Notes: a model not told the origin generated them from the letters alone. DNA of 64,000 bases from Halocatena marina (GCF_025913575.1 NZ_CP109785.1:1736001-1800000), one strand, 5' to 3'; counted from the first letter of the stretch, positions 1-8,981 are shown. Numbers and translations are program-made.

Positions 1-163
1 AGCCTCCCGCTTGGCAGATCACCTTGGACGGTGTTGCTGGTGGGAGAATATCAATCTCCACTGGATCGTACGTCTGTCCCCCCACTACGATGTGTCCATC
101 CTGCGTCTCCCACTGGCCGACTCGTTCGAGACCCATTGCGTCCCTGAATCGAATGGTTCGCAT
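1..163 (-). CDS. FAH-family hydrolase, N-terminal part (cut by window edge)
   Basis: Reading the minus strand from the ATG at 163-161 gives 54 codons without a stop, running off the window. It begins MRTIRFRDAMGLERVG and continues through GGQTYDPVEIDILPP to PSKVICQAGG. This is the usual N-terminal cap of fumarylacetoacetate-hydrolase family proteins (catechol meta-cleavage hydrolase, 2-oxohepta-3-ene-dioate isomerase and acylpyruvase relatives), where a PSKI(V/I)C-x-GxNY segment leads into the catalytic fold. The metal-binding E-x-E motif lies outside the window, so activity and substrate cannot be judged. The gene diverges from the ABC permease gene at 421. The family assignment rests on about 50 residues. 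Confidence 0.75.
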   Translation of the reverse strand, partial: MRTIRFRDAMGLERVGQWETQDGHIVVGGQTYDPVEIDILPPATPSKVICQAGG

Positions 164-248
164 CGTCAGTATGCGTTTCGAGGAGCGCTATATCGTCCTT
201 TCGGTCGGCCAGTCATTTCACACCACCATGCAATGAGTTACCATGCGA

Positions 249-262
249 CCAAAAAATATAAA
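249..262 (-). promoter_or_regulatory. Probable TATA element for the FAH-family gene
   Basis: On the minus strand the A/T stretch reads TTTATATTTTTTGG, a good archaeal TATA box. It is about 90 bases before the ATG at 163, which implies a leader of roughly 60 bases. No experimental support. Confidence 0.4.
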
Positions 263-315
263 TTGAATAAACACTATCGATCCGTTCGTGATTGATCGAA
301 TACCACCACCAGAAA

Positions 316-331
316 TTTTTATATCATATTT
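316..331 (+). promoter_or_regulatory. Probable TATA element for the dpp-type operon
   Basis: TTTTTATATCATATTT lies about 90 bases upstream of the permease ATG at 421 and is the most A/T-rich element in the divergent intergenic region. It would give a leader of about 65 bases. Confidence 0.4.
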
Positions 332-420
332 AACACTAATGGAGCGGAATGTTTCACAGTGGTCTCTGAGACGGTTAGCATCGAGGAGTCGGGCAACAAG
401 AACAGGCATCAGACAGAAAC

Positions 421-1440
421 ATGACATCAGCTGATTACTTCATAAAACGAACCATTCAGGGAGTGTTCACCTTTTTCGCCGTTATGAGCATCACCTTCGC
501 TATGATACGCCTGATGCCGGGTGGGCCGATGGATTTCCTCCGGGCGCAGATGTCACAGCAGGTCGGTGGACAGATGACGCAGGCGGAAATGGACCGAAAG
601 CTCGAACTCTTTACGAACATGCATCCGGACCGCCCGCTCCACGAACAGTATTTCGGATACATCGAACACGTCCTCAGCGGTGATCTCGGCCGGTCGATCT
701 GGTACAACGAACCGGTCGCGGAAATCTTGGGTGCAGCGATGCCGTGGACGATATTCATCTCGATCGTCTCGTTGGTGGTGATCTATGCCGCCGGTGTTTC
801 CCTTGGGGCCATCATGGCGTACATCGAAGGCTCCAAATTCGATATCTCGTCGTCGATGTTGTCGATCGTGATTACGTCTGTTCCCTTCTACATCGTGGCC
901 ATCGTCTTAGTCTGGTTTTTAGGGTACCAGTGGGGTCTCTTTCCGATTAGCGGACAGTTCGGAGAAAATGTTCGTCCGGGATATAACACGGCTTTCATCC
1001 AAAGCATTCTCTACTATGGGGCGCTACCGATTATCTCACTCGTGCTTGCCGGCTTTGGCCGAATCGCGCTGTCGATGCGTGGTAACAGTATCCAGACCCT
1101 CGGCGCGGATTACCTCCGCGTGGCTCGCCTCCGTGGACTCTCACAGCGACGAATCGCGCTTCGATACGTGGCGCGCAACGCGTTCTTGCCGATGTACACC
1201 GGGATGATGATCTCAATCGGGACGCTGTTTGGCAGTTCGATCATCTTAGAGCAGATCTTCAGTTATCCTGGCGTGGGATACTACATGTTCCGTGCGGTCA
1301 GTTCCCGCGATTACCCCCTAATGATGGGGACGTTTCTCTTTATCACGTTGGGCGTGATCGTGGGCGTCTACATCGCGGATCTAACGTACGGATACGTCGA
1401 TCCGCGTGCTGGTGGAGGTGGTGAGCGTGAAGCGTTCTAA
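421..1440 (+). CDS. Dipeptide/oligopeptide-type ABC transporter permease (DppB-like)
   Basis: 339 residues, the usual length for DppB/OppB. It starts with the N-terminal segment typical of this class (IKRTIQGVFTFFAVMSITF, then MIRLMPGGPMDF) and has about six membrane segments. The cytoplasmic EAA-type loop that docks on the ATPase is DYLRVARLRGLSQRRI, with the conserved Gly. It forms the channel with the DppC-like partner encoded just downstream. In haloarchaea this importer class carries peptides, nickel or oligosaccharides, so the substrate is open. No substrate-binding protein gene is next to the operon, which is unusual because one is normally the first gene. Confidence 0.92.
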   Translation: MTSADYFIKRTIQGVFTFFAVMSITFAMIRLMPGGPMDFLRAQMSQQVGGQMTQAEMDRKLELFTNMHPDRPLHEQYFGYIEHVLSGDLGRSIWYNEPVAEILGAAMPWTIFISIVSLVVIYAAGVSLGAIMAYIEGSKFDISSSMLSIVITSVPFYIVAIVLVWFLGYQWGLFPISGQFGENVRPGYNTAFIQSILYYGALPIISLVLAGFGRIALSMRGNSIQTLGADYLRVARLRGLSQRRIALRYVARNAFLPMYTGMMISIGTLFGSSIILEQIFSYPGVGYYMFRAVSSRDYPLMMGTFLFITLGVIVGVYIADLTYGYVDPRAGGGGEREAF

Positions 1441-1447
1441 TGAAAAC

Positions 1448-2482
1448 ATGACGGAAGAATCGATATCTACTGACGGAGGAAACGTGTCCACCGAACAACC
1501 CCAATCACCGTTCGAAACGATCTCAGAGACGGAACTCTCTCGAGAGGATCGATACAGACAGCTGTTTAATGGGTACGTCGGCACACCGTTCCGGATCATC
1601 TGGACTGATTGGCGCGCCCGATTAGGGCTGGCCATTATTTCGAGTTTCCTCCTCATGGGGACCGTTGGTGTATCTTTGTTCGATCCACCACGCGCCTCAG
1701 AAGGACCGTTATTGCTCGGTGCCTTTCAGAGCTGGGCGTTTCCGTTGGGGACAGACAGTTTGGGACGGGGCATTCTCGGACAGATCGTCTACGCGACGCC
1801 CGCTATGCTGAAGATGATCACGGCTGGTGCGCTGTTTGCGACCACCATGGCAACCGGATGGGGGCTGTTTGCTGGATACAAGGGTGGCACTATCGACCGG
1901 CTCATGATGTCGTTCGTTGACGTTCTGATGACGATCCCCGGGCTCCCGCTGGTCGTCGTCCTCGCGGCGATCTTAGAGCCCCGCAATCCATACTTGGTCG
2001 GGATTATTCTGACGATCAACGGCTGGGCAGGTTTCGCTCGACAACTCCGTGCAGAGGTTCTCAAACTCCGCCAGAACTCCTACGTCGAGGCATCTCGAAC
2101 GATGGGAATCTCGACGTTCAGCATTATCACGAAAGATATCCTCCCGAACGTTATGCCGTTGATCGTCGTGAGCTTCGTAACACGCGCACGCAACGTCATT
2201 ATTGCTTCAGTGGGGCTGTACTTCCTCGGTATCCTGCCGTCTTCGACACTCAACTGGGGACTCATGCTGAACAGCGCGTATACCAGTGGTGGAATCTACT
2301 CCCCAGAACAAGCACATTGGCTCTACGCGCCAATGATCACAATCGTTCTGCTCTCGCTCGGTCTGTTGCTGTTCGCGCAGGGGTGTGATCGCATCTTTAA
2401 CCCGCGAATCAGGGCCCGGCACGCGAAGAAATCAGAAAATGAATCGTCCGACGACGCTTCGTTCCACGGAGAAACGATGTAA
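1448..2482 (+). CDS. Dipeptide/oligopeptide-type ABC transporter permease (DppC-like)
   Basis: Second permease of the importer. From the ATG at 1448 it has 344 residues, with a hydrophilic N-terminal tail of about 55 residues, then about six membrane segments and the EAA loop SYVEASRTMGISTFSI. The characteristic segment FPLGTDSLGRGILGQIVYA (LGTD-x-LGRD in DppC proteins) is present near residue 102. An in-frame ATG at 1406 would overlap the upstream gene by 35 bases. I prefer 1448, just after the stop of dppB, because the added residues do not resemble the family. Confidence 0.9.
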   Translation: MTEESISTDGGNVSTEQPQSPFETISETELSREDRYRQLFNGYVGTPFRIIWTDWRARLGLAIISSFLLMGTVGVSLFDPPRASEGPLLLGAFQSWAFPLGTDSLGRGILGQIVYATPAMLKMITAGALFATTMATGWGLFAGYKGGTIDRLMMSFVDVLMTIPGLPLVVVLAAILEPRNPYLVGIILTINGWAGFARQLRAEVLKLRQNSYVEASRTMGISTFSIITKDILPNVMPLIVVSFVTRARNVIIASVGLYFLGILPSSTLNWGLMLNSAYTSGGIYSPEQAHWLYAPMITIVLLSLGLLLFAQGCDRIFNPRIRARHAKKSENESSDDASFHGETM

Positions 2483-2484
2483 CA

Positions 2485-3549
2485 ATGACTGCTAGTGAAT
2501 CATTCACAGAAACGAAACAGAGAGAACAGGACTCCATATTAGAAGTTCGCAACACCAGCGTTTCCTTCGATATGGAACGTGGGAAATCGAAGGTGTTGGA
2601 CAATGCGACGATCGACATTCGACGCGATGAAATCATCGGCATCGTCGGTGAAAGTGGCTCTGGCAAGTCGATGTTCGCATCCGCACTGCTTGATGCGGTG
2701 GTCGCTCCCGGGGTGCTTACCGGGGATATCACGTACTACCCTCGACCCGGAACAGCCGTCGATATTCTCGATTTCGATCGAGCAGAGCTGCAACAACACC
2801 GGTGGGAAGAGATTTCGATGGTGTTCCAAGGCGCGATGAGTTCGTTCAATCCGACAATGCGGATCCGCGGACACTTCGAGGAAACCCTCACTGCCCACAG
2901 CGTCGATCTGAAGACGGGAATCGAACGAGCCCACCAGCTTCTCTCCGATCTGTACATGACTCCCGAACGTGTTCTCGACTCGTACCCTCACGAACTGTCT
3001 GGGGGTATGAAACAGCGGGCACTCATCGCGTTGAGTCTGGTGCTCGAACCGAAGGTGCTCGTGATGGACGAGCCGACTGCTGCGCTCGATCTACTTATGC
3101 AGCGATCGATCCTCCGGTTGCTCACAGATATTCAGGAGAAGTACGACATCACGCTCATCTTTATTACACATGATCTTCCGCTCGTCGCGGACCTCGCAGA
3201 TCGTCTTGCTGTGATGTACGCGTTCCGGTTCGTCGAAGTCGGCTCAACGGAGGAGATTCTCCAGAGCGCGGCGCATCCGTACGCCCGATCGCTGCTCAAC
3301 GCGACACCGAATTTGAACGCTCCCATCGAGAAGATGCAGTCGATCGACGGGTCGAGTCCCGACCCAGTGAAGGTCCCGCCGGGCTGTTCGTATCATCCAC
3401 GGTGTCCACTTGCCGATGAAACGTGCCAAGAGAATGACCCCGCCTACCACACGATTACAGCCGATCATCAGGCAAAGTGTTTCCACTGGGAGCAATCAGC
3501 CGAAGTGATTCCGTTTACGCTCGACCAGCAGGAGGAGAGTGACCAATGA
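2485..3549 (+). CDS. Oligopeptide-type ABC transporter ATP-binding protein (DppD-like)
   Basis: 354 residues. Walker A is GESGSGKS (about residue 55), the signature is LSGGMKQRALIALSL and Walker B is VLVMDEPTAALD. The C-terminal oligopeptide/dipeptide extension (PGCSYHPRCPLADETC) carries the cysteine cluster normal for this subfamily. It starts 2 bases after the DppC stop and its end overlaps the start of the next ATPase, so the genes are translationally coupled. It powers import together with the DppF-like partner. Confidence 0.93.
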   Translation: MTASESFTETKQREQDSILEVRNTSVSFDMERGKSKVLDNATIDIRRDEIIGIVGESGSGKSMFASALLDAVVAPGVLTGDITYYPRPGTAVDILDFDRAELQQHRWEEISMVFQGAMSSFNPTMRIRGHFEETLTAHSVDLKTGIERAHQLLSDLYMTPERVLDSYPHELSGGMKQRALIALSLVLEPKVLVMDEPTAALDLLMQRSILRLLTDIQEKYDITLIFITHDLPLVADLADRLAVMYAFRFVEVGSTEEILQSAAHPYARSLLNATPNLNAPIEKMQSIDGSSPDPVKVPPGCSYHPRCPLADETCQENDPAYHTITADHQAKCFHWEQSAEVIPFTLDQQEESDQ

Positions 3550-4676
3550 GCCCCGACAGCAAAACACCAGTCGTATCGCTCGAAAATGCTGAGGTGTATT
3601 TCGAGGACAGTTCGAGTATCTTCAATCTGTTCTCTGAACCAGACACTGTCCACGCAGTCGACGGTGTCAGTCTCGATATCCACGAGAACGAGGTCATTGC
3701 GCTCGTGGGCGAGAGTGGTTGCGGTAAGACGACGCTTGGGAAGACTGCAATCGGCATCCAACGACCAACCGGTGGGAGCGTCAGATACCGCGGACAAGAT
3801 ATCTGGGACGCAAAGGACGGCACAGGACAAGTCGACATCCCATACAAAACGATTCGACGGTCACTACAGATCATTCACCAAGATCCTGGAAGCTCGCTCA
3901 ATCCGAATCGAAAGGTGATCAAGAGTCTGTCAGAGCCACTCAAAAAGTGGCAGACTGATCTGACGAGAGAGGACCGAAGGGCACGGCTTCTGGGGATGCT
4001 GGAGCGGGTGGAGATGACGCCGCCAGAGGACTACGCGGAACGGTACCCTCACCAGCTGTCTGGTGGAGAAAAACAGCGTGTCGCGCTGATCCGCGCGCTG
4101 GTGATGAATCCCGACCTCGTTCTGGCAGACGAGGCGATTAGCGCGTTGGACGTCTCACTTCGCATCGAGATGATGAATCTGATGCACGAACTCCAAGACA
4201 TGGTCAATACGTCGTTTCTGTTTATCTCCCATGACCTCTCGAACGCCCGGTATGTCACCGAGAAGGTGGGCGGTCGGATCGGCATCATGTACTTGGGTGA
4301 ACTGGTCGAGATCGGTCCCGCTGAACAGATCATTACTGATCCTCGTCACCCCTACACCAAGGCACTCCGGTGGGCGACACCTGATCTTCGTCCCGGTGAT
4401 CCCGACCGGCGTCCTGACGTAGAGGAGTTGCCAATCAAGACAATCGACATTCCGGATCCAGTGAATCCGCCCACTGGCTGTCGGTTCCACACGCGCTGTC
4501 CGGAAGCGCGCGAGGCGTGTAAACAGGAACAATCCCCACCAGAACTGATACAAATCGATCATGCTTCTGAACACGAGGCAGCTTGCTTTCGAGAGTACGA
4601 CAACCATCAGTACTGGAACAGCCCAGACGATGAATCCAACGAGAACAGCAGACAGAGACACACTGCAGATGACTGA
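3546..4676 (+). CDS. Oligopeptide-type ABC transporter ATP-binding protein (DppF-like)
   Basis: 376 residues. Walker A is GESGCGKTT, the Q-loop region contains IHQDPGSSLNPN, the signature is LSGGEKQRVALIRAL and Walker B is LVLADEAISALD. The C-terminal extension has the family Cys pattern (GCRFHTRCPEAREAC). Its ATG overlaps the DppD stop by 4 bases. The Walker B tail reads DEAISALD instead of DEPTSALD; the catalytic Glu is kept, so it is probably functional. Confidence 0.93.
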   Translation: MSPDSKTPVVSLENAEVYFEDSSSIFNLFSEPDTVHAVDGVSLDIHENEVIALVGESGCGKTTLGKTAIGIQRPTGGSVRYRGQDIWDAKDGTGQVDIPYKTIRRSLQIIHQDPGSSLNPNRKVIKSLSEPLKKWQTDLTREDRRARLLGMLERVEMTPPEDYAERYPHQLSGGEKQRVALIRALVMNPDLVLADEAISALDVSLRIEMMNLMHELQDMVNTSFLFISHDLSNARYVTEKVGGRIGIMYLGELVEIGPAEQIITDPRHPYTKALRWATPDLRPGDPDRRPDVEELPIKTIDIPDPVNPPTGCRFHTRCPEAREACKQEQSPPELIQIDHASEHEAACFREYDNHQYWNSPDDESNENSRQRHTADD

Positions 4677-4704
4677 TGACGTTTCTGTACTTTGAGCCAC
4701 CGAA

Positions 4705-4968
4705 ATGGTTATGCCCGCAGAGATTGCTACATACCTGCTAATCAGTATGAATGTAGATATTCAAGCTGCAGTTGAGTCAGCACTGTCGTCGTACACCGTG
4801 AGCCTCCCGTTGCTGGTGGGTGTCCTTATGGCTGCTCTCGGATTCGGATTCAGCACGGTGGGAATGGACGTTTCTGCGGGTGTGTCGGGAGCGATTGCGG
4901 TGTTTTTCATCAGCCTCGCTCTCGTTGGATACGTCGTCTTTTGGCTGCTCGGCACCGTTGGACGGTAA
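4705..4968 (+). CDS. Small two-helix membrane protein, unrecognised
   Basis: 87 residues from the ATG at 4705. An ATG at 4747 (MNVDIQAAVESAL) is equally plausible and gives 73. After a short amphipathic start there are two strong membrane segments separated by GFSTVGMDVSAGVSG, and a short cytoplasmic end WLLGTVGR. It sits 28 bases after the transporter operon and 40 bases before the aminotransferase gene, on the same strand, so it may belong to the same transcription unit. I do not recognise a family. Confidence 0.55.
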   Translation: MVMPAEIATYLLISMNVDIQAAVESALSSYTVSLPLLVGVLMAALGFGFSTVGMDVSAGVSGAIAVFFISLALVGYVVFWLLGTVGR

Positions 4969-5008
4969 ACAAACTGATTAACAGCTGCATACATGAACGT
5001 GTGAATCA

Positions 5009-6346
5009 ATGTCACGGAAATCATCACAGACGGGTAGTGTGCGTTCACTCGATCGCTCGAATCGACTCTTACAGCAGGCTCAGAATATGATCCCAGAATG
5101 TTCGCAAACGAACAGCAAGGGACCGACACAGTGGGTGCAAGGCGTCGCGCCGACGCATTTAGAGCGAGGGAAAGGAAGTCACGTTTGGGATGTCGACGGC
5201 AACGAGTATGTTGATTATCCGATGGCGCTGGGACCGATCATTCTCGGACACAACTATCCAGCAGTGACCAATGCTGTCGAACAGCAGCTACGGGACGGGA
5301 CGATGTTCTCGATGCCCCACCCATTGCAGCTCACTGTTGCAGAGCAGCTCATCGACGTCGTCCCGTGTGCGGAGATGGTCCGATTCGGAAAGAATGGGAG
5401 CGACGTTACGACGCTGGCGGCAAAGCTCGCGCGGGCCTACACCGGCCGTGAGATCATCGCGACGCAGGGCTATCACGGTTGGCCGGACGTTTGGATGGGC
5501 CAGACGTCCCTCGATCGAGGAATTCCTGACGTAGTGGGTGATCTCACGGAGTCCTTCGAGTACAACGATATCGAGAGCTTGGAACAGATTTTCACAGCAC
5601 ACCCGGGCGACGTGGCAGCGATCGTCACGACGCCAGTAAATCTCGCAGAGCCAGAGGATGATTTCGTCCAGCGAATGCGCGAGATCGCAGACCGCGAGGG
5701 AGCAGTATTAATTTTTGATGAGATTCTGACGGGCTTTCGGTTTGCGGTCGGCGGAGCGCAGGAGTATTTCGGCGTAACTCCTGATGTCGCCTGCTTCGCA
5801 AAGGGAATGGCAAACGGGTTCCCTATCTCGGCGGTCGCGGGACGGCGTGACGTCATGCAGACGATCGAAGCAGACGACGTCTTTTACTCGATGACGTACG
5901 CTGGTGATGCGCTTTCGCTCGCGGCGGCGAATGCCTGTCTCTCAGTTATCCGCGAGGAGAACGTCACGGATCACATTTTTGAGCAGGGACAGACACTGCA
6001 GCGCGGATACAACGATCTGGCAGCGGCGTACGGACTCGATCATCGGACAGAATGTGTCGGATATCCGCCGCGATTCAGCGCGCAGTTCAGCGACGAGACG
6101 GGCAAACCCGATCGACTAGCAAAGAGTCTCTTCATGCAAGAATGTCTCGAGCGGGGCGTGCTCTTTTCTGGCAACCACCTCCTCTCCTACAGCCACACCG
6201 ACAGCGACATCGATCACACGCTCGATGTATACGAGACAGCAATGGAAACTGTCGCTGACGCCATCGATGCCGACGATATCGATGACCGCCTCGATGGTGA
6301 ACCGATTGGGGCCACACTCAGACAACGCACTGGAGAAGATGGGTGA
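5009..6346 (+). CDS. Class III PLP aminotransferase, glutamate-1-semialdehyde aminomutase-like
   Basis: 445 residues, normal for the family. Markers in order: WDVDGNEYVDYPMALGP near residue 60, FGKNGSDVTTLAAKLARAYT near 127, IFDEILTGFR with Asp237 for the PLP ring nitrogen, and CFAKGMANGFPISAVAG with Lys265 as the Schiff-base lysine. AKGMANG(F/Y)P replaces the GKxIGGGxP of housekeeping HemL. That variant is typical of relatives acting on sugars or other small amines, so I do not call it hemL. It lies between a membrane protein and an acetyltransferase on the same strand, which suggests amino-group transfer followed by acetylation of one metabolite (inference). Confidence 0.85.
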   Translation: MSRKSSQTGSVRSLDRSNRLLQQAQNMIPECSQTNSKGPTQWVQGVAPTHLERGKGSHVWDVDGNEYVDYPMALGPIILGHNYPAVTNAVEQQLRDGTMFSMPHPLQLTVAEQLIDVVPCAEMVRFGKNGSDVTTLAAKLARAYTGREIIATQGYHGWPDVWMGQTSLDRGIPDVVGDLTESFEYNDIESLEQIFTAHPGDVAAIVTTPVNLAEPEDDFVQRMREIADREGAVLIFDEILTGFRFAVGGAQEYFGVTPDVACFAKGMANGFPISAVAGRRDVMQTIEADDVFYSMTYAGDALSLAAANACLSVIREENVTDHIFEQGQTLQRGYNDLAAAYGLDHRTECVGYPPRFSAQFSDETGKPDRLAKSLFMQECLERGVLFSGNHLLSYSHTDSDIDHTLDVYETAMETVADAIDADDIDDRLDGEPIGATLRQRTGEDG

Positions 6347-6438
6347 CACACCAATGAACGTGAAACGAGCACGAGCTGCGAGCGTAAACAGAATATTCAC
6401 GGAGAGAGGAGATTGATGGTCCAAAGCACGCGTCGGCC

Positions 6439-7296
6439 ATGCGAATAGAGAAGCTAACACTCGACAGCGTTCCTGCAGCGATGCAGCTTTCGAAGCAAGC
6501 CGGCTGGAATCAGTGCCGGGCAGATTGGGAGCTTCTACTAACGCTCGCTCCGGACCATTGCTTTGCGGGGTGGATAGGCGACGATCTCATCGCAACGACG
6601 ACCGTCGTTACCTATGGTGGCGACGTGAGCTGGATTGGAATGGTTCTGGTCAGCGAAGAACACCGAGGGCAGGGATACGGAAGCCAGATATTCCAGACAG
6701 CACTGGAGGCGACGCTCGAACGCGGTCAGTCGGCGATCGGTCTCGACGCGACCCCCTTCGGTCGGGGCCTCTACAGCAAAAACGACTTCGTCGAAATCGC
6801 TCCAATCACGCGGTGGCGTGGGACTCTGCAGCCGAGGACCACAACTGACGACGTAACCGAACTGAAATCGATCGGCACAGATCCCGTCTGTTCGTTCGAT
6901 AGACGCGCTGTCGGCGTAAACCGTAGAGATCTGCTGGGCCAACTGCTCGACCGATCAGACTGCACCTGTCTGGCTCTCGAAAACAATGACGAGAATGGCA
7001 GTAGAGGTGAAACCAATCTGTCTGGGTACGCCGTTCTCCGTCCAGGGCGACAGCACTGGCAGCTCGGCCCCATCGTCGCAGAGACGGAGACGGCGTACGC
7101 ACAGTTGGTGAGCGGGGCTGCAAAGCGGTGCACCGAGAGCGTCGTCGTCGACGCGCCGACAGACGGCGGTGACGATCTCCTGACCCAAAGTGGACTCACA
7201 CCCGAACGACGGCTCGTCCGAATGGCGCACGCGGAACCGCAACCGTTGTTGCTCAACGAGACCGTGAAAGCGGTTGCGGGACTCGAATGGGGATAA
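6439..7296 (+). CDS. GNAT-family N-acetyltransferase (YitH-like, two-domain)
   Basis: 285 residues. The N-terminal GNAT domain has the acetyl-CoA loop SEEHRGQGYGSQIFQ (R/QxxGxG/A) near residue 73, preceded by WIGMVLV and followed by IGLDATPFGRGLY. This layout matches YitH-type enzymes, which carry a second acetyltransferase-like domain; here residues 140-285 fill that role. The last 10 bases overlap the start of the sulfatase gene, so the two may be translationally coupled. The substrate is unknown; an amine made by the upstream aminotransferase is a reasonable guess. Confidence 0.82.
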   Translation: MRIEKLTLDSVPAAMQLSKQAGWNQCRADWELLLTLAPDHCFAGWIGDDLIATTTVVTYGGDVSWIGMVLVSEEHRGQGYGSQIFQTALEATLERGQSAIGLDATPFGRGLYSKNDFVEIAPITRWRGTLQPRTTTDDVTELKSIGTDPVCSFDRRAVGVNRRDLLGQLLDRSDCTCLALENNDENGSRGETNLSGYAVLRPGRQHWQLGPIVAETETAYAQLVSGAAKRCTESVVVDAPTDGGDDLLTQSGLTPERRLVRMAHAEPQPLLLNETVKAVAGLEWG

Positions 7297-8753
7297 CCGA
7301 TGACAATCGATCTTTGACGGCCAACGATCAAATTCGACATCGTCAGAACACTAATGAGCGTCCGATGACTGAGAGAGATATGGTCGAATCGAGCGTCCAA
7401 CCAAACATCGTACTGATTCACCCACACAATTTGGGCCAGTATCTCGGCTGTTACGGATGGAACGTAGACACCCCGAACGTCGATGCACTTGCCCGAGACG
7501 GGATCAGGTTTGAAAACTACTTTTGTACAGCCTCACACTGCTCTCCAGCCCGAGGAAGCATCTGGACCGGGAAGTATCCTCACAACAATGGTTTGGTTGG
7601 ACTCGCCCATCTCGGATGGGAGTTACACGACGACGAAACAACCCTCATCACACGACTCAACGAAGCAGGCTATGCCACGCATCTCTTCGGTCTTCAGCAC
7701 ATCTCGACAGACCCACACAGAGCCGGGTTCCAGCACGTCGAAGGCTCTGTCCACGAGTTCAGTGTCGATGAACCCGCTCGTGAGGTCGCAGCGCGCGTCG
7801 AGTCGTTTCTGTCCGGTGTTGAGACCGATGATGCGCCATTGTTCGCTTCGGTCGGCTTCTCGGAAGTTCACCGCCAACCACTCGTCGATCGGTGTCTCGA
7901 TTGTGGCTGGACGTTCGACCTCCCTGACTACGAGTCCGACGATCCCGACGATGTCGATCCGTTGCCGTACCTCCCCGATCGTTCTGGGATCCGCGAAGAT
8001 CTCGCTCACTTTCACGGCATGGTCCGTGCGATCGATTCGGCCGTCGGTCGCATCACCAACGCGATCGAAGCGGCCGATCTCGCCGCCGACACGCTCGTTA
8101 TTTTCACGACCGACCACGGAATTGGCTTCCCTCGGGCGATGGGAACCTGCTACGATCCTGGCGTCGAAACCGCGCTGATCATGCAGTGGGACGGACACCT
8201 GAACGCGGGAACCGTCCACGATGACTTGTTGAGCCACGTTGATTTTGCCCCGACGATTCTCGATCTCATCGGAGAAGAGTCACCCGGCGAGATCGATGGC
8301 AGAAGCTTTGCACCATTACTGGTCGATGATGAGTATGTGCCTCGGGATCGCATCTTCCTCGAATTCACGTGGCATAGCAAGTACAATCCGATGCGTGCAG
8401 TGCGGACGAACGAGTACAAGTACATACGGAATGTGGGCGATTTGCCGCTCGTATACATCCCCGCACCGCTGTTTTCGAGTAGCGCTGGGCGTGATGTACG
8501 GGACGAATTCTACGGGCGCCAACGACCCGAAGAAGAGCTGTACGATCTTCAGGAGGATCCCCTCGAAATGAACAACATTGTCGAAGAGCCCGAATACGCA
8601 GACGTTGTAGAGCACTACCGGACGATGGTCGATGACTGGATGACAGAATCCGGCGATCGACTCCTTGAGGGGGAATGGCCACCAACGACACGCCAAGAAG
8701 AGCGGGTTAAAAAATCACCGTGGGTCCCCCGGGATGTCGATCAGTTCTGCTAA
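7287..8753 (+). CDS. S1-type sulfatase (N-sulfoglucosamine sulfohydrolase-like)
   Basis: 488 residues from the ATG at 7287; an ATG at 7365 removes a poorly conserved 26-residue start. The formylglycine motif C-S-P-A-R is at Cys85 (HCSPARGSIWTGKYP) and would be oxidised by a formylglycine-generating enzyme encoded elsewhere. The first metal-binding Asp pair of sulfatases is HN here (IHPHNLGQYLGCYG, His47-Asn48). The second metal motif TTDHGIGFPRAMG is normal. No export signal is seen, so it is probably cytoplasmic. It strongly resembles the sulfatase ending at 55983. Its link to an importer, aminotransferase and acetyltransferase suggests desulfation of an imported compound. Confidence 0.88.
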   Translation: MGITDDNRSLTANDQIRHRQNTNERPMTERDMVESSVQPNIVLIHPHNLGQYLGCYGWNVDTPNVDALARDGIRFENYFCTASHCSPARGSIWTGKYPHNNGLVGLAHLGWELHDDETTLITRLNEAGYATHLFGLQHISTDPHRAGFQHVEGSVHEFSVDEPAREVAARVESFLSGVETDDAPLFASVGFSEVHRQPLVDRCLDCGWTFDLPDYESDDPDDVDPLPYLPDRSGIREDLAHFHGMVRAIDSAVGRITNAIEAADLAADTLVIFTTDHGIGFPRAMGTCYDPGVETALIMQWDGHLNAGTVHDDLLSHVDFAPTILDLIGEESPGEIDGRSFAPLLVDDEYVPRDRIFLEFTWHSKYNPMRAVRTNEYKYIRNVGDLPLVYIPAPLFSSSAGRDVRDEFYGRQRPEEELYDLQEDPLEMNNIVEEPEYADVVEHYRTMVDDWMTESGDRLLEGEWPPTTRQEERVKKSPWVPRDVDQFC

Positions 8754-8768
8754 TAGAACGCATCACGA

Positions 8769-8981
8769 CTACGTTCGACACTTTCTGATAACGTACATGC
8801 TCGTCATCATCGTGCCGATAATGATGATACTATTGACGATCGTGAGGTAGTAGGGCGTAGAGCCGACTTTGATGAATGGGACTGAGAACGCGAGGATCAC
8901 CAAAAAGATGACACACAGTCCGAACAGAATGATCCAAAATCCAACTGTATCGCAGAGTAGACCCCAGAATTTCTGTTTCAT
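8769..8981 (-). CDS. Small two-helix membrane protein, unrecognised
   Basis: 70 residues from the ATG at 8981 (MKQKFWGLLCDTVGF). Two hydrophobic segments: one around FWIILFGLCVIFLVILAFSV and one around YLTIVNSIIIIGTMM. The end MYVIRKCRT is positively charged, which fits a cytoplasmic C-terminus. It is convergent with the sulfatase gene and separated by only 15 bases. Base composition is A/T-richer than the neighbours. I know no family for it. Confidence 0.5.
   Translation of the reverse strand: MKQKFWGLLCDTVGFWIILFGLCVIFLVILAFSVPFIKVGSTPYYLTIVNSIIIIGTMMTSMYVIRKCRT

Noticed and set aside
5009..6346. Housekeeping glutamate-1-semialdehyde aminomutase (hemL)
   Set aside because: The lysine motif is AKGMANGFP rather than the HemL form, and no tetrapyrrole genes are near.
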